From contig NZ_JAAXOQ010000004.1 of assembly GCF_012396015.1 (NCBI RefSeq), positions 124,001 through 188,000 of the forward strand: 64,000 bases of DNA. Reading direction: 5' to 3'. Below are positions 1-8,632 of this stretch, piece by piece. A program made the translations under genes and the position numbers. The notes under the pieces are model-generated. The model made no database searches. It was not told the origin of the DNA and saw only the letters and a program-made list of their open reading frames with translations. Origin of the DNA: Tsukamurella spumae (GTDB taxonomy: Bacteria; Actinomycetota; Actinomycetes; Mycobacteriales; Mycobacteriaceae). Every line of letters begins with the position of its first letter. Position 1 is the stretch's first letter.

Positions 1-14
1 TGCTGCGACGGCCG

Positions 15-1043
15 TCATCGAAGCTTGGAAAGCTCTTGTGAGAGAGAACGGATGACTGTCGCGTTCTCCACACCCGGGAGGGTGAGGTCCTCGGCGTAGG
101 CGCGCACGAACCTACCCTCTCGTACCGCGCGTAGGCCTGCGATCCGCGGATCACTCTTCAGCTGGTCGAGTAACGCCTGGTAGCTGCGGTCGACGGCGTC
201 CTGAGACGACTGTCGTGTGACGGCGACGACGATCAGGTCTGGATCGCCCGCAACAACGTCCTCCCACGAGCTCGCGAACTGCGCCTTATCGACTGCGCGG
301 AAGATGTTCGTTCCACCGGCGAGCTCGATGATCGCGTTTCCGATCTGGCGGTTGCCGATGGTGCTCGCCTGATCGTTGTTGCGGGCCGACGTCAGGTACA
401 GCACCTTCGGGCGCTTCGCGTCAGCGGCTACCGGTTCGGTTCGCATCGACTCGACCAGCTTCTCGCCCTCCTGCTGGTGCCCGACCAAGGCTGCCAGTGA
501 CCGGATATCGGCTGTCACACCGTCGAGAGTGGTGACCGGTGCGGTGAGGGAGGCAGTGCAGGCGGACGAGCGGAGTACGACGCGCTTCATGCCTGCGGCC
601 TGGAAGTCCGCTGCCGTGGGGCCGGTGACGCCCATCATGGTCATGCCCTCGTAGGGATCGATGTAGACCTGCGCGCCGGACTGCAGGAGCTTCTCCTTAT
701 CGGCTGCGCGGGCTCCCAGCGAGGGCACCTTCTCCGCCTGCGCTCGGACGTCGGCGGACAGCGCACCGGCCCCGTCGGACCACGCAGTACCCACAACCTT
801 GTCGGCCGCCCCTAGACGAATGAGCAGCTCCAGTGCCGCGGTGTTGCCGGTAGCGATCTTCTCGACGGGGTGATCGAACGAGACTTCCGTACCGTCGCAC
901 AACTTCATGACCGCCGGAGACGTCGCGCTCGACGACTGCGAGTTCGGCTCTACCGTGGAGCAACCCCCGAGCGTAACTGCCAGTGCGAGCCCGGTTGCCG
1001 CGGCGCCGACGACCGATCGGAAGGTGCTCCGTGTGCTTTGCAT
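15..1043 (-). CDS. ABC-transporter substrate-binding lipoprotein, FecB/BtuF type
   Basis: 342 aa from the ATG at 1043; a GTG at 1058 in the same frame would add five residues. The N-terminus is a typical lipoprotein signal: basic MQSTRSTFR, a hydrophobic stretch, then the lipobox LGGC with lipidated Cys28. The rest matches the two-lobed periplasmic-binding fold of iron-siderophore/haem/cobalamin importers, with a DPDLIVV segment and a helical linker. It would bind its ligand at the outer face of the membrane and deliver it to an ABC importer. Partner permease and ATPase genes are not visible, because the gene ends 15 bases from the window edge. The ligand cannot be read from sequence. No IdeR-like box is obvious upstream, unlike the second FecB-like gene at 39.8-40.9 kb. 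Confidence 0.85.
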   Translation of the reverse strand: MQSTRSTFRSVVGAAATGLALAVTLGGCSTVEPNSQSSSATSPAVMKLCDGTEVSFDHPVEKIATGNTAALELLIRLGAADKVVGTAWSDGAGALSADVRAQAEKVPSLGARAADKEKLLQSGAQVYIDPYEGMTMMGVTGPTAADFQAAGMKRVVLRSSACTASLTAPVTTLDGVTADIRSLAALVGHQQEGEKLVESMRTEPVAADAKRPKVLYLTSARNNDQASTIGNRQIGNAIIELAGGTNIFRAVDKAQFASSWEDVVAGDPDLIVVAVTRQSSQDAVDRSYQALLDQLKSDPRIAGLRAVREGRFVRAYAEDLTLPGVENATVIRSLSQELSKLR

Positions 1044-1400
1044 AGCTGCATTGAACACCAGCGCGCGCGACGTGTATACCGCAGTGGGGTAGCTGGACTT
1101 GGAGGCGAAACAATAGGAGCCCCTTGGGGATAGGGCAGAGACTGGTGGGAACTATTCGGCCCTTTCACACGACGCCATTGGCGATCGCTCCGGTGTGCGC
1201 GCCGTGCCGCTCGGCGCGCTCAGCGCGGCCGTCGTCGGGATCGTCCACCGAACGCCTGCACAGCCGCTTCGGCCCTTGCTGGCACGCTCGTACCAATGTC
1301 ACGGAGGATCAGATCGGATCCACGCCGCGACCGGCACCCACCGGGCCTCGCGGCAAAGGCCTAGGAATCCTCCGAGCGCGGCAATACGGAGTTGAACCCC
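1044..1400. other. Non-coding divergent intergenic stretch
   Basis: No convincing gene is seen here. Short open frames exist on both strands but have atypical composition and no family resemblance. The stretch lies between the lipoprotein gene (leftward) and the ArsR-SulP pair (rightward), so promoters for both are expected. A structured leader for the lipoprotein gene was considered, but no riboswitch consensus could be matched. Confidence 0.5.
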
Positions 1401-1430
1401 CGACGGGGTGGGCCTGGACCCACCCCGTCG
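1401..1430. repeat. Perfect 12-bp inverted repeat (terminator-like)
   Basis: CGACGGGGTGGG (1401-1412) and CCCACCCCGTCG (1419-1430) form a perfect GC-rich hairpin with a 6-base loop. There is no T-tract. It lies in a divergent intergenic region, where no upstream gene should need a terminator on the plus strand. It may end an unannotated transcript or shape the arsR leader. Confidence 0.6.
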
Positions 1431-1441
1431 TCGGCACGATA

Positions 1442-1455
1442 TGATGACTTCATCA
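1442..1455. promoter_or_regulatory. Candidate ArsR-type operator
   Basis: TGATGA-CT-TCATCA, a perfect 6+6 inverted repeat, lies 25 bases before the arsR start. Short AT-rich palindromes at this place are typical for ArsR/SmtB autoregulation. Assignment to the adjacent regulator is inferred from position only. Confidence 0.5.
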
Positions 1456-1479
1456 ATTCGCTGAATCAAAGGTGATGGA

Positions 1480-1857
1480 ATGCTCGACCAGGGCGTGGCG
1501 CCGCTGTACGCGATCAAGGCGGATCTGTTCAAGGGGCTCGCGCATCCCTTGCGGATCCGGGTTCTGGAGGTGTTGGCCGCGGCTCCGGACTACCAGTGCG
1601 GGGTGAGCGATCTCCTCGCGGCGACGGGGTTGGAGGCATCGCACCTGTCGCAGCATCTGGCGACATTGCGGCGCCACCGGGTGGTGGTGAGCTCCCGTAC
1701 GGGCAGTGCGGTGACCTACCGGCTCGCGCACCCGAAAGTGGCCGAGCTGCTGGCGATCGCCCGGGTCTTCCTCCATGACACGCTCGCCGACAGCACGGCC
1801 GCCCTGGAGGCGGTCGAGATGTTGCCGGCCGTGCCGTCCGAGCGTGATGGCGTGTGA
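1480..1857 (+). CDS. ArsR/SmtB-family winged-helix repressor
   Basis: 125 aa, the usual size of the family. It has the characteristic start LFKGLAHPLRIRVLEVLAA and a helix-turn-helix around residues 42-68 (VSDLLAATGLEASHLSQHLATLR), followed by the beta wing VVVSSRTGSAVTYRL. There is no canonical ELCxCDL metal site; a single Cys sits just before the HTH, so the effector is unknown. An AAAGGTGA ribosome-binding site precedes the ATG. The stop codon overlaps the start of the SulP gene, so the two are translationally coupled. ArsR-SulP pairs are common in actinobacteria, and the regulator probably controls the transporter and itself through the palindrome at 1442-1455. Confidence 0.88.
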   Translation: MLDQGVAPLYAIKADLFKGLAHPLRIRVLEVLAAAPDYQCGVSDLLAATGLEASHLSQHLATLRRHRVVVSSRTGSAVTYRLAHPKVAELLAIARVFLHDTLADSTAALEAVEMLPAVPSERDGV

Positions 1858-3587
1858 TGGCACCGGATGCCGTGTCCTGGCGTGAACGCGTCTGGTCGGT
1901 CGCGCGGGGGCCGTTGCCCAGACCGGAAGATCTACCGAGTCGGGCGGACTACGCGGAACTTCCGCGCACGTGGCGCGGCGATCTGGTGGCCGGGGTCACG
2001 GTAGGGGTGGTCGCGCTTCCCCTCGCGCTGGCGTTCGGGGTCAGTGCCGGGGTGGGCGCGGAGGCGGGGCTGATCACCGCGATCATCGCCGGCGTCTGCG
2101 CTGCGGTCTTCGGTGGGTCGAATGTGCAGGTATCGGGCCCCACGGGCGCGATGGTCGTGGTGCTCGCGCCGATCGTGGCGTCGTCGGGTGTGGGTACGGT
2201 CGCGCTGCTCAGCGTCCTCGCGGGGGTGGTCCTGTTCCTGCTCGGCGCGGCGCGAGTCGGGCGGGCCGTGGGATACATTCCGTGGCCGGTGATCGAGGGG
2301 TTCACCGCGGGTATCGGGGTGATCATCTTCCTGCAGCAGGTGCCCTCGGCCCTCTCCTCACCCGTCGCTCCGGGGGCGAACGCGCTGACCGCAGCAGTGG
2401 AGTCCGCGGCGCGTGCGCACTGGCCGAGCGCCGGGGTCAGCGCCGCGATGGTCCTGCTCGTGGCGGTGGTGATGATCGCTGTGCCGCGAGTGCACCGCGC
2501 GCTGCCCGCGGGGCTGATCGCGATCGCGGCGGTCACCACGGCGGTGGCCGTGTTCGATGTCGCGACCCCGGTCATCGGGGCGCTGCCCTCGCGGCTACCG
2601 GCACCGCACCTGCCCGCGGTGGAATGGACGCAGCTGCCGGGCTTGACGGGCGCCGTGCTGGCGATCGCGGCCCTCGCGGCGATCGAGTCGCTGCTGTCCG
2701 CCCGGGTGGCCTCCACCATGCCCGGTCCGTCCGGGGAGACGACGGGGCCGTTCAACGCCGACCGCGAGCTGGTCGGTCAGGGAGTGGCATCGATCGCGGC
2801 CGGCATGTTCGGCGGAATGCCGGCCACGGGGGCGATCGCCCGCACGGCGGTGAATGTGCGCTCGGGCGGCCGCACCCGGGTGGCGGCGATCGTCCACTCG
2901 ATCGTGCTCGTGATCGTGGTCTACGCGGCGTCCACGGTGGTCGGCAGGATTCCGCTCGCCGCGCTCGCCGGAGTGCTGATGGTCACTGCCGCGCGGATGG
3001 TCTCACCGTCGGTGATCCGTCGGATCCTGCGCTCCACCCGCTCCGACGCCCTGACCTTCGTCGCAACCGCGATCATCACCGTCTCCTTCGACCTGATCGT
3101 GGCCATCGAGATCGGCATCGCATGCGCCGCGCTGCTGACGCTGCGCAAGTTCGCCGGGATGGGCGCGGTGCGGCGCGAGCGACTCCCCGGTGCTCCGCAG
3201 AGCTGCGACGACCAGATCGCCCTGCTCCGCCTGGACGGGCTGATGTTCTTCGGTGCGGCCGACCGGATCCAGCAGGAACTGACCACCATCAGGGGAGTGA
3301 AGGTGATCGTTCTGCGCCTGTCCCAGGTGCAGTACGTGGACGCCACCGGCGCGCAGGCCCTCGCCGAAACCGTCCAGGCGCTGGAGCGGCAGGGCGTCAC
3401 CGTCCTCCTCAAAGGCATTCGCCCCGAGCATCTTCCGGTCATCAGCCGGGTCGGTGTCCTGGAGCACCTGCGCCATGAACGACACCTCTTCACCTCGCTC
3501 GACGCGGCCGTCGCGCACGCGCGCGAACACGTCCGACGATCCGCGCACGAGAACGCCACGAACGGCCGCGATGACGCGCGGCCGTGA
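1857..3587 (+). CDS. SulP-family anion transporter with STAS domain
   Basis: 576 aa from ATG 1857; a GTG at 1854 is an equally possible start three bases earlier. The first ~430 residues are membrane segments of the SulP/SLC26 fold, including the family-typical GVSAGVGAEAGLITAII and VSGPTGAMVVV. The last ~110 residues form a cytoplasmic STAS domain (IVLRLSQVQYVDATGAQALAE). The family moves sulfate, bicarbonate or related anions by proton- or sodium-coupled uptake. The substrate here is not determined. No carbonic anhydrase gene sits alongside, which slightly favours sulfate over bicarbonate, but this is weak. Overlap with arsR indicates one operon. Confidence 0.88.
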   Translation: MAPDAVSWRERVWSVARGPLPRPEDLPSRADYAELPRTWRGDLVAGVTVGVVALPLALAFGVSAGVGAEAGLITAIIAGVCAAVFGGSNVQVSGPTGAMVVVLAPIVASSGVGTVALLSVLAGVVLFLLGAARVGRAVGYIPWPVIEGFTAGIGVIIFLQQVPSALSSPVAPGANALTAAVESAARAHWPSAGVSAAMVLLVAVVMIAVPRVHRALPAGLIAIAAVTTAVAVFDVATPVIGALPSRLPAPHLPAVEWTQLPGLTGAVLAIAALAAIESLLSARVASTMPGPSGETTGPFNADRELVGQGVASIAAGMFGGMPATGAIARTAVNVRSGGRTRVAAIVHSIVLVIVVYAASTVVGRIPLAALAGVLMVTAARMVSPSVIRRILRSTRSDALTFVATAIITVSFDLIVAIEIGIACAALLTLRKFAGMGAVRRERLPGAPQSCDDQIALLRLDGLMFFGAADRIQQELTTIRGVKVIVLRLSQVQYVDATGAQALAETVQALERQGVTVLLKGIRPEHLPVISRVGVLEHLRHERHLFTSLDAAVAHAREHVRRSAHENATNGRDDARP

Positions 3588-3710
3588 TCGCGGGCAACGT
3601 CCGGTCCGCCGGGAAACGCCGCCGCCAGGGCTTCGCAATACCGCACGCGCGTCGTCCGGTGCGGCGGCGTTCCACGGACCTTCCAGCACAGTCCCCGTCG
3701 GTGACGGAGA

Positions 3711-5189
3711 TCAGCCCTCCCGGTCCTGACGCCGCAGGGTGGGTTTGTCGATCTTGCCCACGGGGTTCTTCGGGATGTCGTCGAGCAGGATCAGGTCGAC
3801 GGGGACCTTGACCTTCGCCAGTTCACCGCGCAGGCCGTCGAGCAGTTCCTCGGAGGTCACCGTCGCACCCTCGCGCAGCGAGACGTACGCGACCGGTACC
3901 TCGCCCAGCACGTCGTGCGGCCGGCCGATCACCGCCGCCTCGAAGACCCGCGGATCGTGGTACAGCTGCGCCTCGATCTCCTTGGGGTAGATGTTCTCCC
4001 CGCCACGGATCACCATGTCCTTCACGCGATCCACGAGCCGCAGGTAGCCGTCCTCGTCGAGGAGGCCGACGTCGCCGGTGCGCAGCCAACCGTCCACGAT
4101 CGTCTCCGCCGTCGCGTCGGGCCGATTCAGATACCCGGCCATCACCACGTCGCCCGCGATGAGCACCTCGCCGGTCTCGCCGGGCGGGACGTCGCGGAGC
4201 GCACCGTCGACGATGCGGATCCGTTGGCCCGGCAGCGCGGGCCCGACGGTGCCGGGCTTGCGCGGACCGTCGAGCGGGTTGATGGCGGACGCGGTGGTGG
4301 TCTCCGACAGCCCGTACCCCTCGACGATCGGCACTCCGAACCGGGACTCGAACCGCTCGATCAGATCGACGGGCATCGGTGCGGCGCCGCAGATTCCGAA
4401 CCGCAGCGACGACGTGTCCGGCTCGACTTCCTCCGGGAGGGCGGTCAACATCGCGTAGATCGCCGGGACCGCGGAGAAGTAGGTCGGGCGGTGCCGCTCG
4501 ACCGCGGGGAAGAACTCGTCCGGCCGGAAGCGGCCGACGATCGTGGTACGGCCGCCCGCACGGAGCGGGGTGAGCGTGCCGAGCACCACGCCGTTGGCGT
4601 GGAACAGGGGCAGCACCAGCAGGCTGTGATCGTGCTCGGTGAACGAGAAGTGCTCGATGAACGAGGCCGTCATCGCCGCGATGTTGCCGTGAGTGATCAT
4701 CACCCCCTTGGGCTTGCCGGTGGTGCCGGCGGTGTAGATCAGCAGCGCGAGATCGGTGGGACGGACGGCCACCGGTGGCGCTCCCTCGCCCTCGGCCCCG
4801 GCCAGCAGCTCCTCGCACGAGAGCGCCGCGATACCGTCGGGTGTGGTGGCGCCGGCCTCGGTCACGAGCACCCGCGCCCCGGCATCCGCCGCCTGGTAGG
4901 CGATCTCGGGCGGTGCGAGCGCCGGATTGATCGGCGTGACCGCCGCTCCGAGCCGCCACGCCGCGAACACCGCGACGACGAGTTCGACCCGGTTCGGCAG
5001 CAGCAGGCCGACCACGTCACCCGCCGCGACGCCGGAGTCCCGGAGCCGGGCGGCGGCGGTCCGGACGGCCGCCGCGAACTCGCTGTTGGACAGCTCGAGG
5101 CGGTCGTCGGCGAGCGCGGGGTCCGATGGTGCCCGGGACGCCCGGATCTCCGGGAGCCCGGGTACATCGGGAAGGTCGCGCACCGTCAT
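3711..5189 (-). CDS. AMP-forming acyl-CoA ligase (FadD/medium-chain type)
   Basis: 492 aa from the ATG at 5189, which overlaps the stop of the upstream gene (ATGA). The open frame extends further upstream, but that part is antisense-like and the overlap fixes the start. Adenylate-forming motifs are present: LIYTAGTTGKPKG (P-loop), GYGLSETTTAS (A5), the hinge region LRLVDRVKDMVIRGGENIYP, and the catalytic lysine in PKNPVGKIDKP. The enzyme activates a carboxylic acid to its acyl-AMP and then the CoA thioester. It is coupled to a saccharopine-dehydrogenase-like gene and followed upstream by an SDR, suggesting a short degradation pathway. Its substrate is unknown. Confidence 0.88.
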   Translation of the reverse strand: MTVRDLPDVPGLPEIRASRAPSDPALADDRLELSNSEFAAAVRTAAARLRDSGVAAGDVVGLLLPNRVELVVAVFAAWRLGAAVTPINPALAPPEIAYQAADAGARVLVTEAGATTPDGIAALSCEELLAGAEGEGAPPVAVRPTDLALLIYTAGTTGKPKGVMITHGNIAAMTASFIEHFSFTEHDHSLLVLPLFHANGVVLGTLTPLRAGGRTTIVGRFRPDEFFPAVERHRPTYFSAVPAIYAMLTALPEEVEPDTSSLRFGICGAAPMPVDLIERFESRFGVPIVEGYGLSETTTASAINPLDGPRKPGTVGPALPGQRIRIVDGALRDVPPGETGEVLIAGDVVMAGYLNRPDATAETIVDGWLRTGDVGLLDEDGYLRLVDRVKDMVIRGGENIYPKEIEAQLYHDPRVFEAAVIGRPHDVLGEVPVAYVSLREGATVTSEELLDGLRGELAKVKVPVDLILLDDIPKNPVGKIDKPTLRRQDREG

Positions 5190-6313
5190 CGGTTCACCGT
5201 GACGATGGGCTCCTGGATCAGCCCGAAGGTGCGCAGTACACCTTCGAGTTCGCGGTGCCCGAACGCCTGGCAACCGGACGCGAGTCCGACCCTGCGTGGG
5301 GGCTGCTGCAACAGGGAGTACGCGGCATAGGCCTGCAGCAGACCCGTCTGCTTGTAGTTGCTGTTGCCGTGGATCACCACGTGCGAGCGGCCGAGCGGAC
5401 CGGACGCGTGGACCGAGTCCAGCGACTTGTTGATCCGCGGGTTCTCGCGCGGCGGCATCTCGTTCATCACCTGCGCGGCAACGGCATCCAGGGCCGCAGC
5501 GCGGTCCTCGGCCGACATGTCCTTGGTGGCCTCGAGGGCGTCCGCCACGATCTTCGGCACGTTGTTCATCAGGGCCGCGTTGAACACGCCGCCCTGCGCC
5601 TTGCAGTTGGCCACGCGCGGATCGCGCTTGAACCACACGGGGTGCGAGGTGCCGCCCCACGGCAACGACTGCGCGAGCTCGTGCTGGCCGGGCACCACGA
5701 GCGGCACCAGCCCCTGCATCGGATCGAAGGAGGTGTACTCGTTCTGCTCGAGGTAGAACGCATCGCCGCCGGCGGCGTTGACCAAGATGGTGCGGGTCGA
5801 GGCGATCGTGGGGCTGCCGCCCCAGAACACGGCGATGTCGAGGGTATCGAGACCCGGCGTTTCCAGGGCGATCTGGGCCGCGATCTCACCGGTGGTGTAC
5901 ATGTGGGCGATGCCGGGCGCCAGCAGCAGGCCTGCATCGGCGTACTGCTGGTGGAACGTGGTGTCGCAGTGGATCATCCAGTCCTGCTCACCGTTGGTGT
6001 CGCTGTAGTGCGCACCTGCGTTCAGGCTGGCCTGGACCACCGCATCGCCGAACTTGATGAACGGGCCCACGGTGTTGAGGACCACCTTGCTGCCGCGGAA
6101 GAGCTCGGTCAGCGAGTCCACATCGTGATCGACCTGGACCACCTCGTAGTCGGCGGTCTCGATACCGGCGACGTTCTTCTCCATCGAGTCGACCAGTTTG
6201 CCCTCGTCGCGGCCCGCCGCGGTGAAGGGCACGTTGTACTCGCGCAGGTACTCGCAGATGAGGCGGCCCGTGTAGCCCGAGGCCCCGTACACCACTACCG
6301 GCTTGTTGCTCAT
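5186..6313 (-). CDS. Saccharopine dehydrogenase-like NAD(P)-binding protein (DUF5938-like)
   Basis: 375 aa. The start chosen is the ATG at 6313 (MSNKPVVVYGASGYTGRL), because the Rossmann-fold motif GASGYTGR then lies right at the N-terminus, as in the saccharopine dehydrogenase/trans-acting enoyl reductase superfamily; the 20 codons further upstream are unlikely. No membrane segment. The C-terminal ~200 residues are not a lysine-pathway saccharopine dehydrogenase, and the family has no firmly known reaction. It probably reduces or oxidises a carbonyl intermediate. Its stop overlaps the start of the acyl-CoA ligase by four bases, and an SDR gene lies 40 bases upstream, so all three probably form one operon. 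Confidence 0.75.
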   Translation of the reverse strand: MSNKPVVVYGASGYTGRLICEYLREYNVPFTAAGRDEGKLVDSMEKNVAGIETADYEVVQVDHDVDSLTELFRGSKVVLNTVGPFIKFGDAVVQASLNAGAHYSDTNGEQDWMIHCDTTFHQQYADAGLLLAPGIAHMYTTGEIAAQIALETPGLDTLDIAVFWGGSPTIASTRTILVNAAGGDAFYLEQNEYTSFDPMQGLVPLVVPGQHELAQSLPWGGTSHPVWFKRDPRVANCKAQGGVFNAALMNNVPKIVADALEATKDMSAEDRAAALDAVAAQVMNEMPPRENPRINKSLDSVHASGPLGRSHVVIHGNSNYKQTGLLQAYAAYSLLQQPPRRVGLASGCQAFGHRELEGVLRTFGLIQEPIVTVNR

Positions 6314-6353
6314 GATTCTCCTAGTCAGGGTTGGATCGGAAGGTTTCGGTGCG

Positions 6354-7148
6354 TCACATGCCCATGCCGCCATCGACGGGGAGGCCCGCGCCGTTGACGA
6401 ATCGGGCGGCGTCGGAGGCGAGGAAGACCACGCCGTCGGCCATGTCCCGGACCTCGCCGAGGCGGCCGCTGGGGGTGAGGCCGACGACGGCCTCGACCGC
6501 CTGCTCGGGCGATTCGAACAGGCCGAGCTTCGCCATGTCGACGGCCAGCCCGGTGCCCATCTCGGTGGGGACGAGTCCGGGGTAGATGCAGTTGATGCGC
6601 ACGCCGTAGCCGAGCTTCCCGGACTCCATCGCGGCCACCCGCGTCATCCGGTCGATCGCGGACTTGGTGGCCGAGTAGATGGCGATGCCGGGGAAGGCGA
6701 TGGTCGCGGCCACGGAGGCGACGTTGACGATGGCGCCGCCGGCACCCGCCGCGCCGCCCGGGCGCATCGCCCGCAGTCCGTGCTTGATGCCGAGCGCCGT
6801 GCCGAGCACGTTCACGTCGAGCTGGCGCCGCACGTCGTCGACCTCGATGTCCGTGAGCAGGCCCGAGATCTCGACACCGGCGTTGTTGACCAGTACGTCG
6901 AGGCCGCCGAGCCGGGCGACCGTCGCATTGATGGCGGAGGACCAGCTGTCCTCCGCGGTGACATCGAGGTGGACCGAACCGTGGCCGGCTCCGAGTTCGG
7001 CGGCGACGGCGGCGGCCCGCTCCGTCTGCAGGTCGCCGATCACCACCGAGGCCCCGGCCGCGGCCAGCGCCCGCGCCATACCCTCGCCGAGCCCCTGGGC
7101 CCCGCCGGTGACCAGAACCCGCCGACCGGTCAGATCGAATGCACTCAC
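6354..7148 (-). CDS. Short-chain dehydrogenase/reductase (classical SDR)
   Basis: 264 aa, standard classical-SDR length. Cofactor motif TGGAQGLGEG near residue 13, structural NNAG at ~88, and catalytic Ser and YSATK (Tyr-x-x-x-Lys) around residues 147-166. Asp in VIGDL after the second strand favours NAD over NADP. The sequence resembles 3-alpha/20-beta-hydroxysteroid dehydrogenases, so an alcohol/ketone step on a hydrophobic substrate is plausible. It is the first gene of the leftward set with the saccharopine-dehydrogenase-like protein and the acyl-CoA ligase. A TetR gene diverges 193 bases away and likely regulates it. Confidence 0.88.
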   Translation of the reverse strand: MSAFDLTGRRVLVTGGAQGLGEGMARALAAAGASVVIGDLQTERAAAVAAELGAGHGSVHLDVTAEDSWSSAINATVARLGGLDVLVNNAGVEISGLLTDIEVDDVRRQLDVNVLGTALGIKHGLRAMRPGGAAGAGGAIVNVASVAATIAFPGIAIYSATKSAIDRMTRVAAMESGKLGYGVRINCIYPGLVPTEMGTGLAVDMAKLGLFESPEQAVEAVVGLTPSGRLGEVRDMADGVVFLASDAARFVNGAGLPVDGGMGM

Positions 7149-7269
7149 GACTACTCCCTTGTTCGAGGTGGAACGAAGTGCGGACGTTCTGTGGCGCCCG
7201 TCACAGATTGGAATCTAGACGACTGTCAAGAAAAAAGTTGGACATTCGTCAAGAGAATGATTCGGGGGT

Positions 7270-7290
7270 CGTGCCGCGATCCGCGGTACG
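7270..7290. promoter_or_regulatory. Candidate TetR operator between SDR and TetR genes
   Basis: A 21-bp near-palindrome, CGTGCCGCGATCCGCGGTACG, matches its own reverse complement at 16 positions. It lies in the divergent intergenic region, 51 bases before the TetR start and just upstream of a TATCCT element (7296-7301) that could be a -10. Position suggests autoregulation and control of the divergent SDR operon. Confidence 0.4.
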
Positions 7291-7341
7291 GGGGCTATCC
7301 TGGGGTGATGCCGGCACCGGGTCGGCGGCGAGAGGAGTGAG

Positions 7342-8028
7342 GTGACCGATCTGATCGCGAGTCCCAGCGCTCCCAGCGCCGTGAGTGCTCCCCTGCCCGC
7401 GAGCGCCCCCGCCGCGGTGGGCGCCAGCAAGCACGCCACCAAGGTCGCCGCGAAACGGGACGAGTTGGCCCGCGCAGCGCTCAAGACGCTCTCGGAACTC
7501 GGCTACGCCCGGACCAGCCTGCGCGAGATCGCGGCGAACTCCGAGTACAGCCACGGCGTGCTGCACTACTACTTCGCCGATCGACTCGAGCTCATCGCGC
7601 ACTGCGTGCACCTCTACAAGAGCGAGTGCATCGCCTCGTATGACGACGTGCTCCGGCCCGACGACGATGCGCCGGCGCTCCGCGCCCGGTTCGCCGAGCG
7701 CCTGGCCGCCACGATGGAGCACGACCTGCCCACCCACAAGCTCTGGTACGACCTGCGGTCGCAGGCGATGTTCGAGACCGCCCTGGTCGAGGACGTGCGG
7801 GAGATCGACGGCGATCTCGAGGCCATGATCTGGCGGGTCGTCCGACGGTACGCGGAGCTGTCCGGCGGTGTGCCACTGCTGGATTCGGCCGGCACCTATG
7901 CCGCCCTCGACGGGCCCTTCGAACGTGCGGTGCGCCGCCGCGTCCGCGGCGACGAGGCGGCCGGGGCCGATTTGACCGCGCAGGTCTTCGCGCTGCTCGA
8001 CGTGCTCATCGCCCACCCTCCCCGCTGA
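7342..8028 (+). CDS. TetR-family regulator
   Basis: 228 aa from a GTG with GAGAGGAG five bases upstream. The first ~35 residues are an Ala/Pro/Ser-rich tail that precedes the DNA-binding domain. The TetR helix-turn-helix spans about residues 35-82 (LKTLSELGYARTSLREIAA, then YSHGVLHYYFADRLELI). The rest is an all-helical ligand-binding domain. It is divergent from the SDR-saccharopine-ligase operon and is its likely repressor. Its end overlaps the next, convergent TetR gene by 23 bases. The ligand is unknown; CoA thioesters are usual for TetR regulators of such operons. Confidence 0.85.
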   Translation: MTDLIASPSAPSAVSAPLPASAPAAVGASKHATKVAAKRDELARAALKTLSELGYARTSLREIAANSEYSHGVLHYYFADRLELIAHCVHLYKSECIASYDDVLRPDDDAPALRARFAERLAATMEHDLPTHKLWYDLRSQAMFETALVEDVREIDGDLEAMIWRVVRRYAELSGGVPLLDSAGTYAALDGPFERAVRRRVRGDEAAGADLTAQVFALLDVLIAHPPR

Positions 8029-8578
8029 CGCCGAGGGCCAGCTCGACGAACGCGTGGAAGCTGAAGGCCAGCGTGTCGAGCGACTGCAGCGTTCCGCTCT
8101 CGTAGCCCACGAGCAGGTACATCGCGGTCGTCGCGTACTGCCGCGCGAGCTCCTCGTCGCCGAGCAGCTCGGCGTAGGTTTCGGCGATCACGTCGCGGCG
8201 CTCGGCGTCCACCTCGCGCTGGTGTCGGGCGACCTCGGGGTCGTGTGCGGCCCAGACGCGGATCGCGGCCTCCGTCGCGTGGGGCAGTGTCATGCCCGTC
8301 TCCATGAGCGAGACCAGGCGATCCGAGGCGTCCGGGACCTGGCGGGCGGCCTCGATGATCCGGTTGCTCTTCACCTCGCGCCAGTACCGGATGAGCTCCG
8401 AGGTGAACTCGGGCCAGCTGGGGAAGGCGTGGTAGAAGCTGCCGGTCGAGGCGCCGGCGGCCGCGCATACGGCTGCGAGCTTGAGGGCGGCGTGGCCGCG
8501 GTCGGTGAGCACCGTCATCCCGGCATCCAGGAACCGCAGCTGGGCGTACCGGGACGGCGTTGAGCGGACGGGCTTCAT
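8006..8578 (-). CDS. TetR-family regulator, probable repressor of the MpaB-type oxygenase gene
   Basis: 190 aa from ATG 8578 (MKPVRSTPSRYAQ); an upstream in-frame start at 8638 would run through the promoter of the neighbouring gene and is rejected. The HTH is at residues ~15-60 (AGMTVLTDRGHAALKLAAV, GASTGSFYHAFPSW). The gene is divergent from the oxygenase gene at 8690. Between them a 20-bp palindrome overlaps the oxygenase -10 element, which is strong positional evidence for repression by this protein. It overlaps the preceding TetR gene tail to tail. Confidence 0.85.
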   Translation of the reverse strand: MKPVRSTPSRYAQLRFLDAGMTVLTDRGHAALKLAAVCAAAGASTGSFYHAFPSWPEFTSELIRYWREVKSNRIIEAARQVPDASDRLVSLMETGMTLPHATEAAIRVWAAHDPEVARHQREVDAERRDVIAETYAELLGDEELARQYATTAMYLLVGYESGTLQSLDTLAFSFHAFVELALGVSGEGGR

Positions 8579-8632
8579 GCAGGCGATGGTAGCGCCGGTC
8601 ACCGCCGAGACGGACATCCGCGCTGTGACCTC

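Noticed and set aside
1059-1400. Possible cobalamin riboswitch upstream of the lipoprotein gene
   Set aside because: No B12-box-like core or conserved stem could be matched on the minus strand.
5190-5660. N-terminal extension of the acyl-CoA ligase
   Set aside because: It lies antisense-like within the saccharopine-dehydrogenase-like gene; the ATGA overlap fixes the start at 5189.
7220-7260. Direct GTCAAGA repeats as a TetR operator
   Set aside because: Symmetry is weak and spacing irregular; the palindrome at 7270-7290 is a better candidate.
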